From the NCBI RefSeq assembly GCF_003697815.1, contig NZ_RDQG01000078.1, forward strand, positions 87,331 to 151,330: a stretch of 64,000 nucleotides of DNA, read 5' to 3'. Each line of letters starts with the position of its first letter. The stretch's first letter is position 1. Positions 43,660 through 53,042 of this stretch are shown here, piece by piece. The stretch is from Halalkalicoccus subterraneus. Its GTDB lineage: Archaea; Halobacteriota; Halobacteria; Halobacteriales; Halalkalicoccaceae. The translations under genes and the position numbers were made by a program. The notes under the pieces were generated by a model that made no database searches, was not told the origin of the DNA, and saw only the letters and a list, made by a program, of their open reading frames with translations.

Positions 43660-43825
43660 GTGATTATAGGTGTCTTATTTACAGGGCTTGGTTTACTTTA
43701 GTCTACCTCGCCGAATTCACTGGTACCTTCTGTGGCTACAGTGGGGCGAAGTCAAGGAAGTGAACTCGTCGTCATTGAGTGGATAGTGTACGAGCGATAC
43801 TCAACTGAGATGGCTCGTGGACCCG

Positions 43826-44428
43826 CTATTCGAATAGTTCGACAGCTTGTTCGTATCGCTCCGTAGGTTCCTCCCAGTCAACGACTTCGAAGAACGCATC
43901 AATAAAGTCGCCTCGTGCGGGTCCATAGTCGTAGTAGTAGGAATGTTCCCACACGTCAAGTGCAAGGATCGGATGGCTACCCCATAGCGCTCCTTGGTCG
44001 TGTTTGTCGACGACAACGTTGTGGAGCTCTTCAGAGAAGCTGTCGTAGACCAAGAGCGCCCACCCGCTCGCATTGGATGCGGCAGCCTCGAATTCGCCCT
44101 TCCAGGCCTCATAGGAGCCGAAGCCTTCCTCAATACGGTCAGCGAGCGTTCCAGTTGGTTCGCTGCCTCCCTCTGGACTCATATTCTTCCAGAAGAGGTC
44201 GTGGAGCATGTGGCCCGACCCATTGTGTGTGACGTTCCGCAGTGCTGATCCAGAGGAACTGAAGTCACCACTTTCACGATTCGCCTCAAGCGTCTCTTCA
44301 GCACTGTTCCAGCCATTGACGTAGCCCTGGTGATGGGTATCGTGGTGCCACGTCAGTACTTGTTCACTGATGTGCGGTTCGAGTGCATCGTAGTCGTATG
44401 GTAGCGATGGAAGTTCGTAATTTGCCAT
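43826..44428 (-). CDS. sod: Superoxide dismutase [Mn/Fe]
   Basis: 200 residues: start MANYELPSLPYDYDALEPHISEQVLTWHHDTHHQGYV (metal His within), GSGHMLHDLFWKNM (second His), and the signature LALDVWEHSYYYDYGP with the metal Asp and His. Haloarchaeal SODs use manganese. The enzyme converts superoxide to peroxide and oxygen. Full length and apparently intact; likely monocistronic. Confidence 0.95.
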   Translation of the reverse strand: MANYELPSLPYDYDALEPHISEQVLTWHHDTHHQGYVNGWNSAEETLEANRESGDFSSSGSALRNVTHNGSGHMLHDLFWKNMSPEGGSEPTGTLADRIEEGFGSYEAWKGEFEAAASNASGWALLVYDSFSEELHNVVVDKHDQGALWGSHPILALDVWEHSYYYDYGPARGDFIDAFFEVVDWEEPTERYEQAVELFE

Positions 44429-44678
44429 TTGTATCGACGGGAGTGACTACAAGCGGGAGTAGTATGAACGTTCTCTGTAATCTATTTTGGTAGCATAGTC
44501 ATCACAATGCCGTATACAAAGCCAGTAGAGATAAGATAAAAACAAGAATTCTGACGAAGGAGATTCAGGTCGCTTTTTCAAGTCTTAAGTGGCTGTAACT
44601 GGCTCTAATTGTAGAATTTTCGAAAACAAGTTGCAGGAAGCGACAAGTACATAGTCAAAAACACCAAGACCACTAAAT

Positions 44679-45431
44679 GTGAATGAGTTTAGTGGCCACA
44701 TTGCTCTAGTGACTGGTAGCAGTCGCGGAATTGGCGCCGCAACTGCCAAACGTCTCGCTGCTGCCGGGGCAAAGGTGGTTGTGAACTTCCGTTCGAGTAG
44801 TGATGAGGCGGAGTCGGTTGCCGAATCAATCCGTGAAAACGGAGGAGAAGCGCTTATCCAGCAAGCCGATGTGACCGACCCACAAGCCGTCGATCGGATG
44901 GTCGCTACCGTTGAGGATGAGTGGGGTAGTGTCGATATTCTCGTGAACAATGCGAATATGCCATTCGAGCAGGCACCGTTTGCCGAGATGTCATGGGAAA
45001 GTTTCAGATCAAAATTGGACGCTGAATTGAAGTCAGCGTTCATCGTCTCGAAGGCCGTTCTTCCAGGAATGACCGAACAGGGATATGGCCGCGCTGTCTA
45101 CGTATCAAGTAGCCTCGGTAAGCAGCCTCAACCTGGATTCATTGCACATGGTACTGCCAAGAGTGGCCTCAACTCATTTGTGAAGTATCTGGCGCAGGAG
45201 TACGGTGAGGAGGGCATCACGGCAAATGTGGTTGCCCCGGGTCTGGTCGAGACCGAGGGTACTAAAGAGCGTGTTGAGCACACTCGTGAGTACGTTGTTG
45301 AGTCAACACCACTCAACCGAATTACCCAACCAGAGGACGTAGCAGGTACCATCACTGCCCTTGTGAACGCTAATACTGAATTCGTCACAGGTACCTACAC
45401 GCCTGTGAACGGTGGTAGTACAATGGAATAG
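44679..45431 (+). CDS. Short-chain dehydrogenase/reductase, FabG-like
   Basis: A 250-residue classical SDR: nucleotide site VTGSSRGIGAATAKRLA (TGxxxGIG), VDILVNNANMPF (NNxG-like but with Ala in place of Gly), catalytic YVSSSLGK...FIAHGTAKSGL. The usual YxxxK Tyr aligns with the His of FIAHGTAKSG, so the expected catalytic Tyr is replaced while the Lys is kept. The rest (NVVAPGLVETEGT, GGSTME end) matches 3-oxoacyl reductases. The change raises the possibility that this protein has lost or altered reductase activity. Confidence 0.8.
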   Translation: MNEFSGHIALVTGSSRGIGAATAKRLAAAGAKVVVNFRSSSDEAESVAESIRENGGEALIQQADVTDPQAVDRMVATVEDEWGSVDILVNNANMPFEQAPFAEMSWESFRSKLDAELKSAFIVSKAVLPGMTEQGYGRAVYVSSSLGKQPQPGFIAHGTAKSGLNSFVKYLAQEYGEEGITANVVAPGLVETEGTKERVEHTREYVVESTPLNRITQPEDVAGTITALVNANTEFVTGTYTPVNGGSTME

Positions 45432-45647
45432 ACGGAGTGTTCTCTGGACACTGTTTATCTGAGCGTGTTTGAGAACAGGGTACTGCCCGGAAGCTTGCTC
45501 AGCCCAGAAATAAGGAAAGAGTGCGCCGGCTCTATTGAGGACACTCCGGTCGTTCTCGGGTGCAGCAGCGACGATCGTATGTCGCCGCCGCCCGTATTCG
45601 CGAGACAGCACGCGTGTTCGAACAACTCGATGCAAATGTGGCCTGAC

Positions 45648-45836
45648 GAGCGTGCTGGTGCTCGTGAACTGTGCCGCGTCGTAAAGACCGATGGGACGAT
45701 CGCGATTGCGTTCACAAAGCAAGCCCGAGCAGAGCAACTCGTGGCTGACCTCCCTGATGTACTCGGAGAATTAGGCGTTAGTCGAGTTCGTAGCGAAACC
45801 CGAAATTCGGATACCTGTGTAATTGCCACAGTGTAG
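45648..45836 (+). pseudogene. C-terminal fragment of a SAM methyltransferase
   Basis: Reads RAGARELCRVVKTDGTIAIAFTKQARAEQLVADLPDVLGELGVSRVRSETRNSDTCVIATV, matching the region after motif II of class I methyltransferases ('REL.RVLK.GG..AI.F.K'). The SAM-binding N-terminal part is not present; the preceding ~60 codons in the same frame are unrelated. Confidence 0.5.
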
Positions 45837-45974
45837 TCTCAACTTCCAAGACTGGGAGTAGTTGAGGCCGGTCGTCTCAATGCATAGAGTTCCGCCACAG
45901 TCTCGGCGGATGGTTTTGTTGTGTGCCTTGATTACACTCTATCCTATCTTACAACGTCAGTTAGGTAGGTGTGC

Positions 45975-46175
45975 TTATTCATCGAAACCAGCTCGCTGCC
46001 CGGCCCAAAACCCAGACAAAATCATAGCAACTCCGGCAATCACCGCAATTTAGAACCCAGCATCAGAAACCATCGACCCTAAAAATGCCTCCGGCGAAAA
46101 AATCGCGATCCAAAGAGGAATTCCGACAACTAAACACGCCAACGCAACCAAAATCATCTTCGTGTATTCAACCAT
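45975..46175 (-). pseudogene. Small membrane protein gene interrupted by TAA
   Basis: From the ATG at 46175 the minus strand encodes MVEYTKMILVALACLVVGIPLWIAIFSPEAFLGSMVSDAGF, then TAA (46050-46052), and the same frame continues IAVIAGVAMILSGFWAGQRAGFDE to a stop. A two-helix protein is cut in the loop. Its start overlaps the upstream gene's end in ATGGTTGA, so the two form an operon. Either the first 41 residues are the product or the gene was recently broken by one base change. Confidence 0.55.
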
Positions 46176-46473
46176 GCGTGAAGAATCCCATTAGAAGGAA
46201 AATAACGATCATAACAAGCGCACTCCCTCCAAGCACTTGACCGATCCGCTGATATCGTTGAGTATTCTGATATAGTTTCCCAGTGATAACACCAAAAGAG
46301 ATGATGAGAACACCTAAACAAACTGCAGTCACTAAACTAACCCACATCATGATCTGTATATCTTGGAAATTAGTTCCCAAGAACCAATGAATATACAATG
46401 TATAAATAGCCCAGACTGCAGCAAAGATTCCCGCTGCCATTTCCCATCCTGAACGAGGATTGATCCAATTCAT
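46168..46473 (-). CDS. Three-span membrane protein
   Basis: The gene encodes 101 residues from MNWINPRSGWEMAAGIFAAVWAIY; an in-frame start 14 codons upstream would cover the promoter. Helices at about 10-30, 37-60 and 78-98 with a His-containing short end (FFTHG). It overlaps the next small membrane gene by eight bases. No family recognised. Confidence 0.65.
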   Translation of the reverse strand: MNWINPRSGWEMAAGIFAAVWAIYTLYIHWFLGTNFQDIQIMMWVSLVTAVCLGVLIISFGVITGKLYQNTQRYQRIGQVLGGSALVMIVIFLLMGFFTHG

Positions 46474-46729
46474 ACGCAGACATATATTGTACTGGTAAAA
46501 ATATATTTCGTACAAAACAGTAGTGTGTCTCTTTCAAGAGTCTAGAACCGGAGAGCCAGCGAAAACACCAACGTGACTAGTAGTCTCCCCCATTTTTGTT
46601 ACGATCCGCAGTATATCTAGTTATTTCGATCGTTATCTAGAGCGGTGTATCAGTTACATCGCTCACCAGTACCTACCGAATTACCGAATCGTCGGTGGGT
46701 GAATCACTCGAAGTCAAACAAAATCATGA

Positions 46730-48430
46730 GTGTGTCGTGTCCAAGTTCTCGTAGTGACTACGACTCGTGAGTCTCGCCAAGCAGTCTTCCGACATATCGT
46801 ATGCCGGTCACGTACTGACTGGCCAACATACGATTCAACAGGCCTGTACGACCGGACCTCCCTTGGCGGGCTAGCATCGGACGTTCGCACCGTCTCGACA
46901 CACTGGTTCACACACGACGCTCACAACTCAGTTGAGCAATTCGTTTGCTCGCTCCCGCTGGCGTACTTCAGGTTCGAGGCCCACAACCAGTACACGAGGT
47001 TGACCCGCTATGAGATGGACACCCTCTTTCGGCTCTTCGTATTGAAGGAACTGCACGGCTGGGAACACGAGACAGCACTCGTAGAGTATCTCGATACCTC
47101 TCCAAATCTTCGAGAGTGCCTCGGACTCGAGTCAGTTCCTGACCAGTCAACACTGTGGCGGAGCTGGCACAACCGCTTTACTACGGATCTCCGCGAGACG
47201 GTTGCGACAGCCGCTCGGACGATCCTCATCAAAGCACAGAACGCAGGTGTTTCAGTTCCGCGTAATCCAGATCGGAAGCTTCCTCAGCGAGACACCGATA
47301 CTGAAGAGCTAGTCCCAGATGAGCAGACCGTACTGGAACAGGCAGAACCGGTCACAGACCACATTAATCGGATCGTTTTCCCTGCGTTCTCGTTAGACCG
47401 TGGCGACGGCTGTGAGATTCATGAGAACGCCTACTGGGACTTGCAGACGTATCTCGGGCTTCGTGAGCGACTGGCTGCGAACGAAGGTGCTCGCAGTTTC
47501 GTCTACGAGTCGACGCGAGACCGGACACCGCTGGGGCACGCCCATCGTGACCATATTCGTGATCTGTCGATTGAACAAATTCGCGAGATGTACCGGCAGG
47601 CAGTGAATCGACTGTTGGATGAAGTCGCAGAGACAGAGCAGTTCGTCCGAGCCGGGATCGTCGCGATTGACATCACCGAAAATGATCCCTTCACTGGCAA
47701 CAGAACGGGCCACGAGAACGAAATCATCGGTACGAAGGAGAATACCGACGAGTACGCCTATCAGTGGGCAACTATCCAGTTAGTCGGCAATGCGGTTCCA
47801 ATTGTGCTGGACGCACGACCAGTCCGAAAGGGTGAGACTCGAAAAGAAATCGTTGAGGATCTCTTGGACACTGCAGAGGAGTTAGTTCACGTCAATAACG
47901 TGCTGATGGACCGGGAATTCGATAGTCAGTATATCCTGGAGATGATCAGCCAGCGCGGACTCTCGTACGTCGTGCCCAAGCGGATGCAGACCAGCGAGAA
48001 AGCTCAGGCCAAGCGATTGCTTCGACGAAATCAAGATCGATATGAGACCGACCGAGAACTGCATCTCGGGAACAACGAGTGGCACCAAACGACGCTCATT
48101 TACCGCCGAAAAGGGAACACCGATCACGACGACCACCGGCAGTATTCGGTGTTTATGTCGAATCGCGGCGGTGGCTTTCTCAGCGAATATGGGTACCGAT
48201 GGGAGATTGAAAGCGGCTATAAATCGATCAAGCGGTTCATGGCCGCGACGACATCGAAAGACTTCGTACTGCGGTTTTTCTACTTCGCGTTCGCGTGTTT
48301 GTTGTACTCAATCTGGCGTGCGATCGATTTGCTCGTGCAGGTCGAACTGACCGGAGAGTACGAGCATGCACCGATCGTGACGGCGGACAACACGCTGACG
48401 CTGTTGAAAAAGGAGACAGGAATCGGGTAG
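46730..48430 (+). mobile_element. Insertion sequence with intact DDE transposase gene (IS4-superfamily-like)
   Basis: A 566-residue transposase. N-terminal helical region (LFRLFVLKELHGWEHETALVEYLDTSPNLRECLGL, then STLWRSWHNRFTTDL) is followed by the catalytic core: D in IVAIDITENDPF (about 313), D in VLMDREFDSQYI (about 394) and E in YRWEIESGYKSIKRF (about 492), i.e. the Y-(2)-R-(3)-E-(6)-K pattern of IS4-related elements. The reading frame looks complete, though the GTG at 46730 may not be the real start (a later Met is MDTLF). I could not find confident terminal inverted repeats. A fragment of a related transposase lies at 19.0-19.2 kb. Confidence 0.8.
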
Positions 48431-48584
48431 CACGTCGCTCAGTCCAAGCGAACGCCGCGGTCTGGAGTGGCGACACTCTCCTGAGTACTGGAAGATTACC
48501 GAATTAGTTGTTCGTGCGACAAGGATTCGCCTTCGGGACGTGCTATGAGCCAGATCGAAGATGCCGAGTCGGCCGAAAGCACGC

Positions 48585-48612
48585 ACTACAGCCCCACTAT
48601 AGGCGCTGTAGT
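48585..48612. terminator. Hairpin ACTACAGC...GCTGTAGT
   Basis: Perfect 8-bp arms (48585-48592 and 48605-48612) around a 12-base loop in an intergenic region after the transposase; could be a terminator or an insertion-sequence end. Confidence 0.4.
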
Positions 48613-48868
48613 CTCATCTTCCAAAGACTGGATTTCTATGTACCATTATGGAGTTTATGAGATGCTATTACTGGGATAGCAGCCTCGTATCTACGGATTA
48701 CAGCCGATTTGGTGATGCGACAATCCACTTTTGATTAAGTGAATAATCACAAGTAGATAGATGCACCATCGAGCCCTCCACTCATCCAACTCTATGCCAG
48801 ACCCCAATCCCAGGGTTCAACCACTACATCGGGTCCTCCAACACTCCAAGAAGGGCTGACGCAGTTTC

Positions 48869-49303
48869 TTGAGGCGAATCTTTCCTACCAGACACGCGCC
48901 ATCGCTGTATGAGTGTGCTCGTACGCATCTTCGCGAAGTTAAACACGAGGATGAAGAGCCGATAGAAGCGATTCTCGACGAGAACCCAATCGAAGAGGTG
49001 CTACGGGAGTATCAGATCGCCCCACCCGCAATCACGATAACGGGCGTTCGAAGCGTAATGAAATAGTTGTGTGAGGCCGCAGACCTCGAGATCTCGACTC
49101 CACCGGAAGATCCCGGCTATCTTCAACTACATGGGGCTCGCCGTGGGATTAGCGATACGTTCTATCGAATGGATAGTGGGACTGCGCGGGATTTGATGCG
49201 CCACCAGAGTCTCGAAACGACAAAAGACCACTATTCGCATATCGATGCGACTGAGGGGGCTAAACGCGCGAGTGAAATGCTCCACCAGTCTGAAGACGGT
49301 TAG
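48869..49303 (+). pseudogene. Broken tyrosine recombinase (integrase)
   Basis: One frame reads ECARTHLREVKHEDEEPIEAILDENPIEEVLREYQIAPPAITITGVRSVMK, TAG (49064-49066), LCEAADLEISTPPEDPGYLQLHGARRGISDTFYRMDSGTARDLMRHQSLETTKDHYSHID. The H-x-x-R (HGARR), H (RHQSLETT) and Y (DHYSH) residues of the catalytic end are present; the N-terminal half is missing. Integrases of this type are typical of haloarchaeal integrated elements. Confidence 0.7.
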
Positions 49304-49410
49304 GCGGGTTCAGTCCAAAAACGAGTGAGCGAGATGCCGTGGCTTCGTCGTAACCCTTGTCAGTGCCAACGAGAAGTAGTCCCTCGCCATACATCGCGGC
49401 TTCCAATATT

Positions 49411-49447
49411 TGGAATAGTATGCTATTTGGAAATAGAATACTATTTA
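49411..49447. repeat. AATAG/CTATT array 1, 9-bp phased
   Basis: GAATAGTAT-GCTATTTGG-AAATAGAAT-ACTATTTAT: consecutive 9-bp units with the core alternating in orientation. Same core and phase as the arrays around parA. Confidence 0.6.
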
Positions 49448-49460
49448 TCAATAGAGAGTG

Positions 49461-50009
49461 TTAAGGAAGTTTCTCGGCGGCTTCGACAAGTTCTGCATCA
49501 GTTTGCCAGTAGTAGAGCCGCCCTTCCTGCTTGAATAGTTCAAAGACTCCATCCTGCATCCACCCAAACGGGTGCTCTTCATCTTCGTACGCCCGCTGGA
49601 GGACATAGCTCTTTGAAAAGTATTCTACTGTACCAACAAGGAGGCCTTGCTCAACGAGAAAGTCGCTAGGATCTTTCTCAGCAACACCAACGATGTACGT
49701 GACGAGATCGGCAATGAGACAGAACTTTTGGATGCTGTTGTCCCACTCACCACGGATATCCACCATTCGAAACGCATAGCTGTTTTCGCGTCGATTGAGG
49801 CGATCAACAACGAGATTGAGCCGTCGAATCGGCTCTCGATCATAATTTCCGAGAACGAAATACGACTGTTCATTCTCGTAGACGGGCGTAAGCTCACTTA
49901 ATGCTTGAATGATTTCTTCGTTATCCGCGAGAGAAATCTCTGCCTCGTCAAGTTGCTCTTTCGCCCTCGTAGTGATTTCGTCTGGAAGGGATGACTCCGT
50001 ATCCGGCAT
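49461..50009 (-). CDS. Hypothetical protein next to the partition locus
   Basis: A 182-residue soluble protein, MPDTESSLPDEITTRAKEQLDEAEISLADNEEIIQALSEL, then a beta-rich part (YFVLGNYDREPIRRLNLVVDRLNRRENSYAFRMVDI) and a C-terminus FGWMQDGVFELFKQEGRLYYWQTDAELVEAAEKLP. No family recognised. It is divergent from a winged-helix gene with a repeated TACTCCAGAGT operator between them, so the two are probably co-regulated. Confidence 0.65.
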   Translation of the reverse strand: MPDTESSLPDEITTRAKEQLDEAEISLADNEEIIQALSELTPVYENEQSYFVLGNYDREPIRRLNLVVDRLNRRENSYAFRMVDIRGEWDNSIQKFCLIADLVTYIVGVAEKDPSDFLVEQGLLVGTVEYFSKSYVLQRAYEDEEHPFGWMQDGVFELFKQEGRLYYWQTDAELVEAAEKLP

Positions 50010-50078
50010 TAGTACGTGTCCTCTATTCAGGAGTATCTCACTTGGTGATTTACGTCGTTATCTCGGATATCTACTCCA

Positions 50079-50100
50079 GAGTGTATTACTCCAGAGTAAA
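50079..50100. promoter_or_regulatory. Repeated TACTCCAGAGT operator between divergent genes
   Basis: CTACTCCAGAGTG followed by TTACTCCAGAGTAA: two copies of TACTCCAGAGT in tandem, 15-16 bp apart start to start, in the intergenic region of 49461 (-) and 50132 (+). Likely the operator of the winged-helix product. Confidence 0.5.
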
Positions 50101-50131
50101 CTACAAGAGTAAGTGGGTTCTAGAGGGGAGT

Positions 50132-50545
50132 ATGAGTACTGGTTTAGAAGACAAAGCAGACATCGAGACCCCAGAACTCGTCCATTTTGTTACCCAGCAG
50201 ACGCGATTTAAGCTTCTCACCAATATACTCCAGCATCCAAAGCAGCTACCCTCAATGTACGAGCTTGAGCAGCTCAATCCAAGTCTAAGCGAAGCCACGG
50301 TCTATAAGCACGTTCAGAAATTGATCGAAGCAGGAATCGTTGAGGAGGCCTCGCTTGCTGACGGAAAGCGTCGCCAGGGCTATCCATGGAAGTTTTACGG
50401 GCTAACTGAGGATGGACGAGCGTTCCTCGAAGATCACAATCTCTTGGCTGCTGAAGAGACGCTACAGCAGATCTACGAGACTATCTCTGACAAGCCAGAA
50501 AAGATGGTGAAATATGAGAATGCGCCACGACCAAACGATACATGA
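50132..50545 (+). CDS. Winged-helix regulator (PhiH1-repressor-like)
   Basis: A 137-residue product from the ATG at 50132; an in-frame extension to 49991 would read through the operators. Winged helix: PELVHFVTQQTRFKLLTNILQHPKQLPSMYELEQLNPSLSEATVYKHVQKLIEAGIVEEASL...YPWKFYGLTEDGRAFLEDH. A small C-terminal helix follows. This type regulates genes in haloarchaeal plasmids and viruses. Placement between the array blocks and next to parA suggests plasmid-maintenance control. Confidence 0.75.
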   Translation: MSTGLEDKADIETPELVHFVTQQTRFKLLTNILQHPKQLPSMYELEQLNPSLSEATVYKHVQKLIEAGIVEEASLADGKRRQGYPWKFYGLTEDGRAFLEDHNLLAAEETLQQIYETISDKPEKMVKYENAPRPNDT

Positions 50546-50551
50546 CCATCT

Positions 50552-50578
50552 CAAATAGCATACTATTCTAGCTATTCA
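50552..50578. repeat. AATAG/CTATT array 2, 9-bp phased
   Basis: AAATAGCAT-ACTATTCTA-GCTATTCAC, three 9-bp units just after the winged-helix gene. Confidence 0.6.
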
Positions 50579-50720
50579 CTAGATGCAATCGACTCTAAGG
50601 TAGATTCTCCGTGTGCCAGAGGAAATGACGGGGTAGTCTATTCAGCTGTGAGCATTTCATCTGGCACACGGGGTGGTGGATGAGATGAGGATCGTATGGA
50701 TTGCGGCTATTGTACTTCTA

Positions 50721-50756
50721 GAATAGCTAGCTATTCGATCTATTCATACTATCTGT
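50721..50756. repeat. AATAG/CTATT array 3, with 16-bp palindrome
   Basis: GAATAGCTAGCTATTC (50721-50736) is a perfect palindrome; the unit continues as TCTATTCAT-ACTATCTGT in 9-bp phase. It lies 50-85 bp upstream of parA, a fitting place for a centromere and an autoregulatory site. Confidence 0.65.
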
Positions 50757-50806
50757 GCTTTGTATACTATATCTATAAGTATCCCCTTCTACAAAACCTG
50801 AATACT

Positions 50807-51736
50807 ATGGCTAGCAAGAATAGCCAAAATATCGTGAATAGCCCAAATAGCCCATATCAATCAGCGGACGTAGATAGTGCTCCGCGTGCTGTTTCAGTTA
50901 GCATGCTAAAGGGTGGTGTCGGGAAGTCGACTATCGCAGTTAATGTTGCTCGTCAATTGGCTGCACACGGTCATAGAACTCTTCTAATTGATCTCGATCC
51001 GAACGGACATGCGTCAGTCGGGCTTGGATTCAGTGTTCAGTATCACGACACCAGTGAGGATATTGGTGATGTTTTCTTTGGTGAGGCGAACCCATCCTCC
51101 GTAATCTATAATACTGACTATGAGTTCGATCTTCTCCCCTCTAGTGAGGAACTTGAGCAAATTGAGAGAGAAATCGTCATTGGAGATGTGTTCCAGCCGT
51201 CTGCACTCTTGAAACGGGAAGTGGTCACACCGTTGCTCGGGGATGGGTATGACTATATCGTCACTGACTCTCCGGCATATCGGTCTCGACTTACTGATAA
51301 TGCGCTTGTAGCGACGACGAACCTTCTCCTTCCTCTTGCGCCAGGCAATGAAGCGATATCCGGGCTCGAACGCACGATCGAACGCCAAATTGCGCCACTA
51401 CGTAAGCATCTCGATGTTGATGTACTCGCTCTTGTTCCGAATATTCTGAGTGGCCGGATCGACCAACAAACCCAAGACAGACAGCTCCTTGAGCGATTGA
51501 ACTCCCACGATAACTTGCAGGACCGTATCCCAAACTTCGCTCGAATCACTGACTGGGAGGCTGTTGACTCAGGTGAGCAAAAGCCCGTCCCGGGTATTCG
51601 AGATCGAACAAGCATTACGAAAGCATACGGTGAGAACAAACCACTCTTGGATTATGATCCGGAGTGTGATCAGCTTGCCTGCTTCGAGGAGCTTGCTCAT
51701 ATCGTCGAAACTGGGAGAGTGATTCGCCATGACTGA
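50807..51736 (+). CDS. parA: ParA/Soj-type partition ATPase
   Basis: The product has 309 residues from the ATG at 50807; a start at 50696 would translate the upstream array. The deviant Walker A motif KGGVGKST lies at 35-42, followed by LLIDLDPNGHASVGLG and the Walker B region YDYIVTDSPAYRS. ParA drives separation of plasmid copies by an ATP-dependent gradient on the nucleoid. Its first codons themselves contain the 9-bp motif (GAATAGCCA, GAATAGCCC, AAATAGCCC), giving the Asn-Ser-Pro repeats NSPNSP. The stop overlaps the next gene by eight bases. Confidence 0.9.
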   Translation: MASKNSQNIVNSPNSPYQSADVDSAPRAVSVSMLKGGVGKSTIAVNVARQLAAHGHRTLLIDLDPNGHASVGLGFSVQYHDTSEDIGDVFFGEANPSSVIYNTDYEFDLLPSSEELEQIEREIVIGDVFQPSALLKREVVTPLLGDGYDYIVTDSPAYRSRLTDNALVATTNLLLPLAPGNEAISGLERTIERQIAPLRKHLDVDVLALVPNILSGRIDQQTQDRQLLERLNSHDNLQDRIPNFARITDWEAVDSGEQKPVPGIRDRTSITKAYGENKPLLDYDPECDQLACFEELAHIVETGRVIRHD

Positions 51737-52118
51737 CAACGATCCGTTCGCTGATCTGGGAGAGACGCTAGAAGACCCAGATGAAGAGTCTCCATCAGCG
51801 GACTCAACTACTGGCGAATCTCAAACCTCCACATCGGAGACTGACCAACCAACGGATCCGATGACGGATACTGCCTTCTCGTATGAAGCTGCTCAGCAGC
51901 GTCCGTTCTATGCACGAGCTTCAACGATCGATGACTTCGATTCCTGGCTAAATTACGAGCTGGAGCGAGAGCTCAACGAGAGAGGCTATCAGAATATCGT
52001 TGTTCGTGAAATGACGGATGCACTCCTCCGTACGATCGTCGAAGAAGATCTCGTAGAGGACGTCGCCCAGCGCTTTGAATCTGCCCGAAGCGATACTAGT
52101 GAGACGGGTTCTGAATAA
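51729..52118 (+). CDS. Small centromere-binding partner of ParA (putative)
   Basis: The 129-residue product starts inside the end of parA, a classic partition-operon overlap. The first half is acidic and disordered (ETLEDPDEESPSADSTTGES). The second half looks folded: YEAAQQRPFYARASTIDDFDSWLNYELERELNERGYQNIVVREMTDALLRTIVEED, with helical segments of the size of a ribbon-helix-helix or helix-turn-helix DNA-binding unit. A 9-bp-phased array begins at its stop codon. It is not similar to standard ParB. Confidence 0.7.
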   Translation: MTDNDPFADLGETLEDPDEESPSADSTTGESQTSTSETDQPTDPMTDTAFSYEAAQQRPFYARASTIDDFDSWLNYELERELNERGYQNIVVREMTDALLRTIVEEDLVEDVAQRFESARSDTSETGSE

Positions 52119-52157
52119 CCTGAATAGCTAGAATAGTTTGAATAGTATAAATAATAT
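52113..52157. repeat. AATAG array 4, five 9-bp units, candidate centromere
   Basis: GAATAACCT-GAATAGCTA-GAATAGTTT-GAATAGTAT-AAATAATAT: five exact 9-bp steps in direct orientation right after the partner gene. Confidence 0.7.
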
Positions 52158-52447
52158 CCTACAAACCACGATAACGGCACTTTCTGAGTGATGGCGGACA
52201 ATTCCACTGTCAGAGGGGTGACTACAACGTGGTCGCCATTATATCAGTGTCTGTTCTTTCAATGTACAAGTACTGAAACCGGATCGTATTAGATAGAGAT
52301 AGTGTAGAATCGAATGGACCAGTGGTGTCTCTCTGGTATTACTTTGGAATTGATTATTTTTCTGTGACGATCTACCGGTGATAGAATGCGTGACTACTCC
52401 TATTTGTCACAACGCTCTATACCCGTGACTTCTGATTACTCAGTATA

Positions 52448-52759
52448 ATGGGGAGCGGCAAGTGGCCAGCAATCACGTATCAGTTTGACGGATCTACTGA
52501 TCTATTCACAGCGTTCGAACAGGCGAGAATTGAACATTTCGAGATCTTAGACGAGCGGACAATTGTGATCTATAGTCGCACTATTTTCGATCTCGAAGTC
52601 AATGACGGGAGCTTAGCGGACGCACAGATTGTTACTGTCGAAATCTTTGATGCCGCACCGGATCGCACTGCTACTGGTGACCCCGATCCAGTAGCTCTCA
52701 CTGAATCACTGATCGACGAACTCGCGGTCACTGTAGATGGAGACTGGGAGCGCCGCTGA
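52448..52759 (+). CDS. Paralogous small protein, copy 1
   Basis: A 103-residue product beginning MGSGKWPAITYQFDGSTDLFTAFEQA. It matches the 55745 product almost throughout: the identical runs RTIVIYS, TIFDLEV, GSLADAQ, DPDPVALTES and IDEL occur in the same order. The pair flanks the origin and orc1. Mixed beta/alpha, no signal peptide and no recognised domain. A hairpin element lies 40 bp after its stop. Confidence 0.7.
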   Translation: MGSGKWPAITYQFDGSTDLFTAFEQARIEHFEILDERTIVIYSRTIFDLEVNDGSLADAQIVTVEIFDAAPDRTATGDPDPVALTESLIDELAVTVDGDWERR

Positions 52760-52798
52760 GCGCTCACAGGATAATCTTGTATTCTTGGACCAGGGTAG

Positions 52799-52846
52799 CC
52801 TTGTGCAACAGTATTGATAGGATGAACTAATTATTGTTGCACAAGG
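52799..52846. repeat. Dispersed hairpin element, copy H
   Basis: CCTTGTGCAACA (52799-52810) and TGTTGCACAAGG (52835-52846), perfect 12-bp arms with a 24-bp spacer, between a small gene and the origin. Confidence 0.85.
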
Positions 52847-52895
52847 TGAGTAAAAGTACTCCTAGCAACAGAGATAACATTTGACGACACTCCCT

Positions 52896-52915
52896 CCCCG
52901 GATTTCAAATGAATT
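52896..52915 (-). repeat. Origin box 1 (inverted)
   Basis: CCCCGGATTTCAAATGAATT; its reverse complement matches box 2. Confidence 0.8.
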
Positions 52916-53042
52916 CCGTTCCAGACGAAGGAGACGGTCGCAGAGCATCTTTGAGGTAAAGATACAACAGAAGTGCTATTCCACAGGGAGAAGACTCAAA
53001 TTGCTTGTTTTGCCGAACTATGGCTTCAAGTAGAACTCGCCT

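Noticed and set aside
46660-48520. Terminal inverted repeats of the 46.7 kb insertion sequence
   Set aside because: Words such as TTACCGAAT occur near both ends but in the same orientation, so no boundaries can be given.
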